Shown here: positions 49,480-58,814 of the stretch, one piece after another
How the letters are laid out: every line of letters starts with the position of its first letter
How positions within the stretch are numbered: the first letter of the stretch is position 1
Assembly (NCBI RefSeq): GCF_947490095.1
Contig: NZ_CANLFS010000001.1
Coordinates: 62,001 to 126,000, forward strand
DNA from: an uncultured Halomonas sp.
Lineage (GTDB): Bacteria; Pseudomonadota; Gammaproteobacteria; Pseudomonadales; Halomonadaceae
Length of the DNA stretch: 64,000 nt
Direction of reading: 5' to 3'
Notes under the pieces: generated by a model
The model's input: only the letters and a program-made list of their open reading frames with translations
Database searches by the model: none
What the model was told of the DNA's origin: nothing
Translations under genes and position numbers: made by a program

Positions 49480-51683
49480 TATCCCTCCTCGGTCACCTTC
49501 AGGGCGTCAAATGCGTTACCCAGCCGGAACAGGACAAACTCGAGCGGTGACGTGGGCGCAACGCCAATATCAACCACCAGCGCCCCGGCATCGCGGCTCT
49601 CATCCGGGTTGTTTTCCAGGTCGCATTTGACCGAATAGGCTTCGGCAGGAGCCGATCCTGCCAGTACCCCTTCGCGCCACAGCCGGTTCAACAGCGCCGA
49701 TGCGGATTGCGCAACCGCGTGTCGGGTCATCAGGTTGTTGGGTTCGAACACCATCCAGTGCAGGCCGCGTTCCAGTGTTTTTTCTATTGCATCCACCACA
49801 CGCCGCGCAGTCAGATAACGCCATTCAGGATCAGACGAAAGCGTGCGCGTGCCATAGAGCCTGACACCGCGACCCGGGAAACTGCGGATCACATTGATGC
49901 CGTCGGGATTAAGCAATCCTTGGCCGGCTTCATCAATCTCGAGCATCACGCCCTCGGCATAACGCATGGGAAAATTGGCACCGCTGCGATGGATACCCAC
50001 CTCACGTTCGGCCAGCGCAAAAGTGCCGCAAACATGGCCCGAAGGGGGACACGGAAACACACCACCGCTGCCCCCGGCGTCCGTCGAGGGCAGCCGCAGC
50101 CAGGGCGCAACGAATGCCATGCGATTTGAATTGCCCAGTCGCGCTCGCCAGGTACGCAGTTCATCCAATGTGGCACCAGGATGTAGCGGATCGACAATAG
50201 CAATCTTGTAGGGGCCAACCCGAGCCGGGTCGAGCATTGCATGAACTACTGTCAGTACCTCGCTTTCGGGCAATGCTCGCGGCAGGGCGATGCGTGTCAT
50301 GGTCAGAGTGACCGGCTCGGAGGGCAGGTAACTTTCCGCCGCTATCACCGCCTCGGTCGGTTCATAGGTGTCCTTGGCCAGCCGCGCGGTGACCAGCCCC
50401 AAGGGCACGCCGGTCGCCATGAACAGTCCGTTTGCATCGGTGCGTGTCCGGCCACCCGGCCCCAGGACATCCACCTCGACACCGGCGAGCGGGCGTTCGA
50501 TTCCGTCAGGATGCTCGCCAACGACCTGAACCAGCAGCTTGCCGTGGGCAGCCGGACTGAGATCGCAGCAATCCGGGCGACCGCGCGGCGGCACCGCGCT
50601 GCGTTCGGCCTCCTGTGCCGGCAAGACCAGGTCGGGGGCCGCGATCAGCGCGACTTCATCAAGTCGGGCTATCTCATTGAGTCCGGCAAGATAGTCCGCC
50701 ACGCCGATTGCCTCCAGCCCATCGCTGCCGCCAGCCAGCGCGAAAGTGCCCTCTTCTGGCCACAGTTCTCGATCGCTCCAGTCAGGCGTTGTATCAGTCA
50801 TTACGGGCTCAAGCGAGACCGAGCGGCTTGCCTTCGCCATGACGGCGGTAATCGCGGCTGAATGAGCGGGATGTGGACTCAATCCACGAAAAGCCTGCTC
50901 TAGTCGACCGGCGGCCCAAATTTCGATGTCGAATTCGACAGAGCTCACCTGAACGGGCCGATCCGCAGCAAAATCGACCAGAATGCCTTTAGCATCATGC
51001 AGATCCGTGATAGGGACCGGCAGGATAACGCGCTGACGGGCCGTATCGATATGTACAGCAACTGCCGTCGCCTCGCGGGTCAGGCCGGCGCTAGTTTGGC
51101 TCAGGGCCAGCACGGAATGGACTTCCAGTCCTGCCAGGGATTTCAGCCACAGTGCGCTGGGGTTATCCAGCGGCTCGGGTACGGTTTCGGTACGCGCCCG
51201 CCCGACACGCGCGATCCGCAATTCGTAACCGTTCGCCCAGGCGCCCGGCGCGGGACTACGCGGCCCCGAGCTGCGAAACACCTGTTCGATCAGTTGCACC
51301 CAGGTCGCTTCGTCGGGTCGCGCATCGCGACGCCGTTCGCGGGGATCGACAAGGCTCCAGCCGAAACTTGCCCGTGCGACCCACGAACCGCCCGGTGAAC
51401 CTCGAGCAACGCGCGCCGCGCCGGACACCAGGCGGATCACATAGGCGGCCCGTCCGCCGTTCTCGAAAAAGCCTTTCAACGCCGGGTTCAGGTGCCCGGC
51501 CTCCGGCGCCGTGCCGAATATCTCTTGGAACACCGTCAGGCTTTCGACCCGGACGGGCTGAAAGGCCGGACCCCGCCGGGTATAGCCCAGAAAAACCGGC
51601 ACGTCACCACGGCTCAGCCGCCCCGACGCACGCGACCGGAAAAGCGGTTGGGGATAAAGGCCGGGGGTGGTCAAGGCAAGCAT
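49479..51683 (-). CDS. eCIS sheath protein 2 (Pvc3/4-like) with a carboxypeptidase-regulatory-like insert
   Basis: 734 residues. The N-terminal sheath domain reads ALTTPGLYPQPLF and FFENGGRAAYVIRLVSG; the C-terminal domain is GVRLYGTRTLSSDPEWRYLT and GLHWMVFEPNNLMTRHAVAQ. Between them, about residues 375-465, sits a CarboxypepD_reg-like beta-sandwich (IERPLAGVEVDVLGPGGRTR, TDANGLFMATGVP). Such an insert should project from the sheath surface. Start at ATG 51683, four bases after the tube 1 stop. Confidence 0.88.
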   Translation of the reverse strand: MLALTTPGLYPQPLFRSRASGRLSRGDVPVFLGYTRRGPAFQPVRVESLTVFQEIFGTAPEAGHLNPALKGFFENGGRAAYVIRLVSGAARVARGSPGGSWVARASFGWSLVDPRERRRDARPDEATWVQLIEQVFRSSGPRSPAPGAWANGYELRIARVGRARTETVPEPLDNPSALWLKSLAGLEVHSVLALSQTSAGLTREATAVAVHIDTARQRVILPVPITDLHDAKGILVDFAADRPVQVSSVEFDIEIWAAGRLEQAFRGLSPHPAHSAAITAVMAKASRSVSLEPVMTDTTPDWSDRELWPEEGTFALAGGSDGLEAIGVADYLAGLNEIARLDEVALIAAPDLVLPAQEAERSAVPPRGRPDCCDLSPAAHGKLLVQVVGEHPDGIERPLAGVEVDVLGPGGRTRTDANGLFMATGVPLGLVTARLAKDTYEPTEAVIAAESYLPSEPVTLTMTRIALPRALPESEVLTVVHAMLDPARVGPYKIAIVDPLHPGATLDELRTWRARLGNSNRMAFVAPWLRLPSTDAGGSGGVFPCPPSGHVCGTFALAEREVGIHRSGANFPMRYAEGVMLEIDEAGQGLLNPDGINVIRSFPGRGVRLYGTRTLSSDPEWRYLTARRVVDAIEKTLERGLHWMVFEPNNLMTRHAVAQSASALLNRLWREGVLAGSAPAEAYSVKCDLENNPDESRDAGALVVDIGVAPTSPLEFVLFRLGNAFDALKVTEEG

Positions 51684-51687
51684 GAAA

Positions 51688-52113
51688 TTACTCGGCCAAC
51701 TCGACACGTTCACAGACCAGCTCGATCGACTCTACCGCCGCCTCATTGGCCGAGGACTTCAGTGCCGGAAACTCCAGTTTGGTGATGAAAGCCTCGTAGA
51801 TGTTCCAGCGCACCGCCGGCTGGCGTGCCTCGTCAAGCAGGCTGATCGCACAGTTCTTGCGCAAGGTCAAACCGTCGAGTGTGGTCTTGCGCCACTCCCA
51901 GAGTTCGCGATTCAGGGTATAACCACGCTTTAGCGTGATGTTGCCGTATTTGATCAGGCCGGGCAGTTTTCGCATGGTCGGTAACTCGTTGCCCTCCCGG
52001 TATTCGATTACCTCGCTTTCGGTACTCAGCCCGCTGACCTCGGTAAAACCTGCGGATTGAAGCCCGTCGATTTGCAGAATGAAGTTGAACTGGGACAGAG
52101 GGTCGTTACGCAT
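51688..52113 (-). CDS. eCIS inner tube protein 1 (Pvc1-like)
   Basis: 141 residues of the gp19-like family, the main tube subunit. SQFNFILQIDGLQSAGFTEV, SGLSTESEVIEYREG, ITLKRGYTLNRELWEWRKTT and the final ELVCERVELAE match the family. It stands between the two sheath genes instead of before them. Confidence 0.94.
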   Translation of the reverse strand: MRNDPLSQFNFILQIDGLQSAGFTEVSGLSTESEVIEYREGNELPTMRKLPGLIKYGNITLKRGYTLNRELWEWRKTTLDGLTLRKNCAISLLDEARQPAVRWNIYEAFITKLEFPALKSSANEAAVESIELVCERVELAE

Positions 52114-52150
52114 CGGGTCGCTCCTTCAGGTCTAGGTTCACGGCGGTCGT

Positions 52151-54589
52151 TCAGTCCTGAGCCTCACGGGTCTTCTGGCTGATTTTCACGATGACGAACT
52201 CTGCGGGCTTCACCGGCGCCACGCCGATCTCGACGATCAATCGTCCGTTATCGATGTCATCCTGGGTCATGGTCACGTCATAGCCGATATTGACGTAAAA
52301 CGCCTCCTCGGCTTTTTGACCTTCCAGTGCCCCCGAGCGCCAGACCGTGGTCAGGAATCCCGTCACTGACTGTTTTACCGTGTCCCATAGCATCTTGTCG
52401 TTCGGCTCGAACACGGCCCATTGCAGCCCGGTATCAAGCGATTGTGCGATCATCAACAAAAGCCGCCGAACATTGATGTATTGGAACTCGGGGTCCGAGG
52501 TCGCCACTCGTGCACCGTAAACACGCAGACCGCGGTTCTCGGAGCGAAAGTCGCGAAAACAGTTCAGATTGATCGGATTCAGAATGTCCTGTGCGCCCTT
52601 GTCCAGCTTGTTGTCGAAGGCCAGGATACTTCGCACCACTTCATTTGCCGGGGCCTTGTGTACCCCGCGGGTAGTGTCGGTGCGAGCGTAGATACCCAGC
52701 ACATGACCCGAGGGTGAAATGACCCGCCTGTCGCCCGGAGCGCCGAAATTGTCGGCGCGTTCAAGCGACGGATAGTAGAGGGCGCAGCGCGTGCTATCGA
52801 AGTTCTGCCGATGAGCGCGCGCCGCTGCTAGATCGGCCCCGATGGGCGTGTCCAGCACGGCAAAGCGATAGCGCATATGTTCGCAATGGACGATCAGCGC
52901 CTTTTGTACCGTGACAGAAGTCTGGCCGGGCACTGCCACAATCGACACCGCCGGTTCGTTCTCCATTGCAAAAATGCCGCTGCGCTGGTTCGGGTTTTGG
53001 GAGGGGTTACCAACGTAGCTCGCCGCAGTGACGCCGGCGGTGTCATCGTCTCCACCCACCAGGAATCGGCCCACATCAGCGACCAACGGCAATGTCCGCG
53101 TGGTGCCATCGGCACGATCCTCAAGGCGAATCAGGTTTGAACCACCCGAGGCCGACGGTGTTTTGGTTGCGGTGTCCCAAGCGCCGATTATCTTCAGCAC
53201 ATAGCGAGGGTGTTCTTCGGCCATCGATAGACGCTCGAACGTCTCGCTTTCGACGGCCTTGTCATTGTCCATGCGCTCGACCGACAGGGTGAACTCCTGG
53301 CTGACCACCGCCATGCCAGGCGTCAGTTCCTGCTCGTGTGTCTGGGTGAACGTGACCGTGCCGGCGGCGGTATCGACGGCGGCAACTTCCCGACTGAGCT
53401 TTTCGTCGATTGTCACGACCGAGCCGGGGAACAACCCGAAGGCACTGCCAAGCGCCACCGAGGTTTCATCGGCACCCGCAGTCTTCGTCACCATGGTCGA
53501 AACCAGATTGGCGGGCCGCAGCGTCACCCGCAGACTGTCACCCCAGATGCCTGGATAGCGGGCATGAACCCTCAGCACGGATTGTACCGGGACCATGCTT
53601 ATTCCACGGGGATGGCTGTTTACCAGTTCTTCATCCAGCGTCACCACCTGGGCAATAGCGGCGACCCGTGCGTATTCCTCGTTGTCGGCATCACTAATAT
53701 GAACCACAGTGCCCGCGTCGATGCCGGTCGTATCCATCTCGAGCAGCGTACTTGGCCCTCCTGCGGCAACACCGGCGGTCAGTGGGCTGGTGGTTGTGTC
53801 ATCGGCCAGCGTCGCAATCGCGGTGTCGGCGGCATGGAACAGGCGCAACGGTTGTCCAAGTGTGAGGGTCTCGGCATCAATCGCGTCTATCTCGACCAGT
53901 TCAGCCGTCTCCTCTGCTCCGACCTGGATCGTATTGCCAACCGCCAGACTCGCCACGGCAGCATCGAGGACCAGCACCGTGTCACCTGCTGCTGCCTCCT
54001 GCGCAAGCGTCTCGACATCGGTGACGGCTTGCAGGGTCACCGTGTCACCGCTCACGAATGAGTGGCGCAGCCCCCGCGCCAGTTGCAGTCGGGGAATAAA
54101 ATCATCGGCCGTGATTGTAACGACTTCGCTTGCCACGCCATCCATGATCAGCAGGCGCATACCTGCCGTTACTGCATTCAAGTCCGTCAAGGTCAGCGTC
54201 GTTATGGGTGTGCCCCCGGTCACCACCGCCGCGGCGGCCAGCACAGGAGTCGCCGCGACCGAGGTGTCCAGTGCCTCAAGGTCGAGGGTCGCCTCAGCCG
54301 CCGTCTCGCCCACAATCCTGACCACATAGAGTCGCCCTCCCCCATTTGCAAAGAAGCCCTCCGCCGCATAGGGCAGGGCATCGCGCCCAGCGCTGAACTC
54401 CAACGGGTCCAGAAGCCCGCCAAAGACCCGTGAAAATCCGGCCTGACTGGTGACGAGCATGGGCTGGTTCACCGGCCCTCGTGCGGTCATTCCTATCATC
54501 CCGGCGGTAGACGTTCCGGCCGCCTCTATCGGCTTATTACCAGAGGAGATTTCTTCGACATAGACACCGGGTGCAAGGTACTCGGACAT
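52151..54589 (-). CDS. eCIS sheath protein 1 (Pvc2-like) with large beta-rich insertions
   Basis: 812 residues, much longer than the roughly 350-480 of typical eCIS sheaths. The start YLAPGVYVEEISSGNKPIEA and the end block NRGLRVYGARVATSDPEFQY, GLQWAVFEPNDKMLWDTVKQ are the canonical sheath halves, and ARYPGIWGDSLRV (near 355) marks the second domain. The extra mass lies at about 110-345 and 375-445 in Ala/Thr/Val-rich repeats such as AAAGDTVLVLDAAVASLAVG. The ATG at 54589 has AGGAGG upstream. Main contractile sheath subunit. Confidence 0.92.
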   Translation of the reverse strand: MSEYLAPGVYVEEISSGNKPIEAAGTSTAGMIGMTARGPVNQPMLVTSQAGFSRVFGGLLDPLEFSAGRDALPYAAEGFFANGGGRLYVVRIVGETAAEATLDLEALDTSVAATPVLAAAAVVTGGTPITTLTLTDLNAVTAGMRLLIMDGVASEVVTITADDFIPRLQLARGLRHSFVSGDTVTLQAVTDVETLAQEAAAGDTVLVLDAAVASLAVGNTIQVGAEETAELVEIDAIDAETLTLGQPLRLFHAADTAIATLADDTTTSPLTAGVAAGGPSTLLEMDTTGIDAGTVVHISDADNEEYARVAAIAQVVTLDEELVNSHPRGISMVPVQSVLRVHARYPGIWGDSLRVTLRPANLVSTMVTKTAGADETSVALGSAFGLFPGSVVTIDEKLSREVAAVDTAAGTVTFTQTHEQELTPGMAVVSQEFTLSVERMDNDKAVESETFERLSMAEEHPRYVLKIIGAWDTATKTPSASGGSNLIRLEDRADGTTRTLPLVADVGRFLVGGDDDTAGVTAASYVGNPSQNPNQRSGIFAMENEPAVSIVAVPGQTSVTVQKALIVHCEHMRYRFAVLDTPIGADLAAARAHRQNFDSTRCALYYPSLERADNFGAPGDRRVISPSGHVLGIYARTDTTRGVHKAPANEVVRSILAFDNKLDKGAQDILNPINLNCFRDFRSENRGLRVYGARVATSDPEFQYINVRRLLLMIAQSLDTGLQWAVFEPNDKMLWDTVKQSVTGFLTTVWRSGALEGQKAEEAFYVNIGYDVTMTQDDIDNGRLIVEIGVAPVKPAEFVIVKISQKTREAQD

Positions 54590-54605
54590 GTCGGGGCCTC
54601 CTGTT

Positions 54606-55271
54606 CTAAGGGCTCGGTAGCGAGAAGGTTCGGGCCATCGGCCCATCACCCCAAGTCGGGCGCAGCGTTCGCTCGCTCACGGTGCCGCCGTCGTCAAAGC
54701 GAAGGGGCAGGCTTTCGGAAAATGGCAGGGCGGGAATGCGGAAGCGCCCTTCGGAGTCGGTAATCACATCAGGGATGCCGGAGGCAGAGACCGTGACCCC
54801 AGCGGCGGGATCTGCCGGATCGTTGTCGCGCAACAACAGACCGTCAAGCAGCATCGGCGCCGGCGGAACAGACAGCTCAAAGGCGAAAGGAGCCCCCTCG
54901 ATCCGATGCACCTTCACAGGCTGGCTGCCCACGCTTCGGATCTGCTCTGTGATAGCAAGGGCAGCGCCGTCCACATCTGCCTGTGCGGTTATTGGTGGCG
55001 CCGAAGCGCGCGTCAGTTTCAGGATCAGCGTGACACTGTCGACCCCTGTCAGGTCCGGCATGGTGCGTCCGGGATCGAGATGCAGCGCGAAGTATCCGCC
55101 CGGCAGTACCGTCTGTGCCGTGCGAAACGTGCCCTTGTCCCAGGCATGGCTGTAATCCAGAGTGGCATTGAAGCCCATGATTCCACGGTTGGTGAGCGTT
55201 TCGTAAAACCGGCCTCGCACCAGTACCTGACGCATCGGGACGATTTTCGAGGCAAGTGCAAGCTGGGTCAT
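54606..55271 (-). CDS. eCIS-associated beta-sandwich protein with regulatory-like C-terminus
   Basis: 221 residues that I cannot assign to a named eCIS family. The N-terminal half is beta-rich (VLVRGRFYETLTNRGIMGFN, DSVTLILKLTRAS). The C-terminal 75 residues look like a carboxypeptidase-regulatory beta-sandwich (AAGVTVSASGIPDVITDSEG, RFRIPALPF), the same kind of fold as the insert in sheath 2. It overlaps the DUF4255 stop as TGATG and lies just upstream of sheath 1. A cap or surface decoration protein is possible. Confidence 0.65.
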   Translation of the reverse strand: MTQLALASKIVPMRQVLVRGRFYETLTNRGIMGFNATLDYSHAWDKGTFRTAQTVLPGGYFALHLDPGRTMPDLTGVDSVTLILKLTRASAPPITAQADVDGAALAITEQIRSVGSQPVKVHRIEGAPFAFELSVPPAPMLLDGLLLRDNDPADPAAGVTVSASGIPDVITDSEGRFRIPALPFSESLPLRFDDGGTVSERTLRPTWGDGPMARTFSLPSP

Positions 55272-55873
55272 TGTGACACCTTGCCGGAGGCGATAAGGAG
55301 CTCGTCAACACGCTCGCGGCGCTCGGGTGGCTGGCCACTGTCAACCGCCACGACCTCGATCAAGAGACCCAATGCGATACGATAAGGAGTTGAAAAGGCA
55401 TTCCAGAGCTGTGCCAGCTGTTCAAGGCTCAGCAAGTCGGGTTTCACCCGTAACTGGGGACTGGAGCCTCCGAACGCATCGCCCACTGCATGCCCTGATA
55501 CCGATTCGAAACTGGGAAAGTCGGAGAAGTACTGCAAGACTCGGCCAAGCAGCATCTGATTAATGTCTTCATTGTCGCCCACCGGCGTGAATAGATAGCG
55601 CAGTTGCAGCGGCAGAGGCGGCTTGCGGAAACTGTCCGGGCGGTTGCGGTCGGGCAGGGGTAACTGATTGCGAACATGCGGATTGATATCAATATGATAA
55701 AGATAAAGGCTGGCCACGGTGTCGGTGTCGAGCGTTTCTCCCGGGGAGCGCGATGTGATCCGATCAAGGGTACCGCCCAAGCCAAAGTCAGTATCGTGGG
55801 TCTCTTGCAGCGCCGCAAAAATCTGGCGCCGCAGTTCGGTGGTTACATCATTGAGAATGCCGAAATCGCTCAC
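55268..55873 (-). CDS. DUF4255 tail terminator (Pvc16-like)
   Basis: 201 residues, the first gene of the cluster. The start ILNDVTTELRRQIFAALQET, then VASLYLYHIDINPHVRNQLP and PPLPLQLRYLFTPVGDNEDI, is typical of the DUF4255/Pvc16_N family that caps the tube and sheath end. GTG start at 55873, because the overlapping ATG is out of frame. PVC clusters place this gene last; here it comes first. Confidence 0.9.
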   Translation of the reverse strand: MSDFGILNDVTTELRRQIFAALQETHDTDFGLGGTLDRITSRSPGETLDTDTVASLYLYHIDINPHVRNQLPLPDRNRPDSFRKPPLPLQLRYLFTPVGDNEDINQMLLGRVLQYFSDFPSFESVSGHAVGDAFGGSSPQLRVKPDLLSLEQLAQLWNAFSTPYRIALGLLIEVVAVDSGQPPERRERVDELLIASGKVSQ

Positions 55874-56009
55874 ATCGTGACCCTAGCCTTGGCATGAATT
55901 GACATTTCAAGAGCCCAATGAATGTAGAGTAGTATATTATTAGTAAAACACCACTCCCGTGCGGAACTCTTGAAACAATCCAATTTGGGGCGCAATTGGC
56001 CCCCTGGAT
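55874..56009 (-). promoter_or_regulatory. eCIS leader with candidate operators
   Basis: An A/T-rich core (55931-55950) contains possible -10 elements on the minus strand. It is flanked by the inverted pair TTTCAAGAG (55905-55913) and CTCTTGAAA (55967-55975). A second inverted repeat, CCAATT-N8-AATTGG, lies at 55980-55999. Together with the next features this fills the longest gene-free gap, 55874-56205. Confidence 0.5.
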
Positions 56010-56117
56010 TCAACCAATAAGCGTAGCATCTACGGTGTCCAGGGCTCCTGTGTATTCTCCCAGGAACACCTGCGTCGGTGTTCCATAGCCGAGCCATTTT
56101 CGGGGGCGATCATTCAT
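56010..56117 (-). mobile_element. IS30-family transposase remnant (C-terminal end)
   Basis: The minus-strand frame reads NDRPRKWLGYGTPTQVFLGE, followed by 15 residues and a stop at 56010. This is the C-terminal end of IS30-type transposases. The catalytic part is absent, and upstream the frame continues into unrelated sequence. It is a decayed insertion at the border between the eCIS cluster and the ect operon. Confidence 0.78.
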
Positions 56118-56140
56118 CTTTGAACGATCTTCCTGACCCA

Positions 56141-56182
56141 ACGCAAACGCCCCCGACTCCTTGGAGCCGGGGGCGTTTGCGT
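56141..56182 (-). terminator. ectABC terminator
   Basis: A near-perfect 20-bp stem (ACGCAAACGCCCCCG arms at 56141-56155 and 56168-56182, extended inward with one mismatch) around a two-base loop, about 24 bases after the ectC stop. Confidence 0.85.
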
Positions 56183-56205
56183 CACCCATCAATACTTGTT
56201 CGGCG

Positions 56206-56595
56206 TTACTCGGCTGGCGCGTAGGAGCCGTCTTCACGGTGGACTTCGTTGCCGCTCAGGCCCGGCGTAAAGACGCATGCCAGGTGCATGGTCTTGCTGG
56301 CGCGCAGCAGATGCTCGTCGTGCTGGTCGAGGATGTAGATATCGCCCGGCTTGATCGGCCAGATCTTGCCATCGGCCAGGGTCTCTACCTCGCCTTCGCC
56401 CTCGATGCAGTAAACCGCCTCGAAGTGATGCTTGTAGTGGATATGGGTCTCGGTGCCCTCGTAGATACGGGTAATGTGGAACGAGCACTGGCCGCCGTCA
56501 TCGGCCAGCGACAGGCGCGTGCTGTCCCAGTTGCCGTTTTCGGCGGTGACCATGCGATCCGTCTGGCGGCACTCATCGAGATTACGAACGATCAT
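56206..56595 (-). CDS. ectC: L-ectoine synthase
   Basis: A small cupin enzyme that cyclises N-gamma-acetyl-diaminobutyrate to ectoine, the last step of the osmolyte pathway, cytoplasmic and iron-dependent. The 129 residues start [14 protein letters not shown] and contain the cupin core [20 protein letters not shown] and [19 protein letters not shown] with metal-ligand Glu, Tyr and His residues intact. It is the last ect gene, followed by a strong terminator; ectD and ask_ect are not adjacent. Confidence 0.97.
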   Translation of the reverse strand: MIVRNLDECRQTDRMVTAENGNWDSTRLSLADDGGQCSFHITRIYEGTETHIHYKHHFEAVYCIEGEGEVETLADGKIWPIKPGDIYILDQHDEHLLRASKTMHLACVFTPGLSGNEVHREDGSYAPAE

Positions 56596-56649
56596 GGGTT
56601 CTCTCCTTGAATCTTGCTACGTGGCATCGGTTGTCCTGCGTTTGGACTC

Positions 56650-58582
<1,933 letters not shown>

Positions 58583-58614
58583 TGGCGGTGTTCGCTTCGG
58601 CGATGTCGACAGGG

Positions 58615-58649
58615 ATTATACCAAGCGCCGGGCAAATCTCAAATTTGCC
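58615..58649 (-). promoter_or_regulatory. ectABC promoter with overlapping inverted repeat
   Basis: On the minus strand, TTGAGA (58637-58642) and TATAAT (58615-58620) are spaced 16 bp, a near-consensus sigma-70 promoter about 32 bp before ectA. The inverted repeat GGCAAAT-N5-ATTTGCC (58631-58649) covers the -35 box and may be an operator. A further A/T-rich stretch lies at 58650-58686. Confidence 0.75.
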
Positions 58650-58775
58650 ATTATTTTATAGGGCTATATCCATAATAAAAAATTATGCGAGGCGCGCGCA
58701 TTGCGGCCAAGGGACTGATTGGCAGGGGCCACTGGAGCCTTTCAAGTCTAGTTCAGGTTGCCGGCAATGACGCAA

Positions 58776-58802
58776 TAAAAAGGGCCGCCCGGAGGCGGCC
58801 CT
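58776..58802 (-). terminator. gor intrinsic terminator
   Basis: On the minus strand, AGGGCCGCC, a four-base loop and GGCGGCCCT are followed by TTTTTA (forward 58776-58802). A classic rho-independent terminator, starting 12 bases after the gor stop. Confidence 0.93.
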
Positions 58803-58814
58803 GGTAAAGCGTGT

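Larger units (their letters stand above)
28529..55873 (-). other. Extracellular contractile injection system (eCIS) gene cluster
   Basis: Twenty-one genes on one strand, most overlapping by 1-8 bases or spaced under 40 bases, suggest one very long transcript starting near 55900. It contains every core eCIS part: two sheaths, two tubes, DUF5908, LysM baseplate protein, hub and spike, gp25, PAAR-like tip, baseplate J, tail protein I, fibre, tape measure, AAA+ ATPase and DUF4255 terminator. No capsid, packaging, lysis, TssJKLM or ClpV gene is present. Particles of this kind are usually released by cell lysis and inject cargo into target cells. Confidence 0.93.

Noticed and set aside
28529-55873. 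Type VI secretion system
   Set aside because: DUF2169 and DUF4150 occur, but TssJ, TssK, TssL, TssM and ClpV are absent, while DUF4255, DUF5908, two sheaths and the eCIS ATPase are present.
28529-55873. Prophage or R-type tailocin
   Set aside because: No terminase, portal, capsid, lysis cassette or phage regulator; DUF4255, DUF5908 and AAA+ genes are eCIS markers.
56118-56237. Extension of the IS30 fragment into a 75-codon gene
   Set aside because: Upstream of NDRPRKW the frame crosses the ect terminator and the ectC end and shows no transposase similarity.
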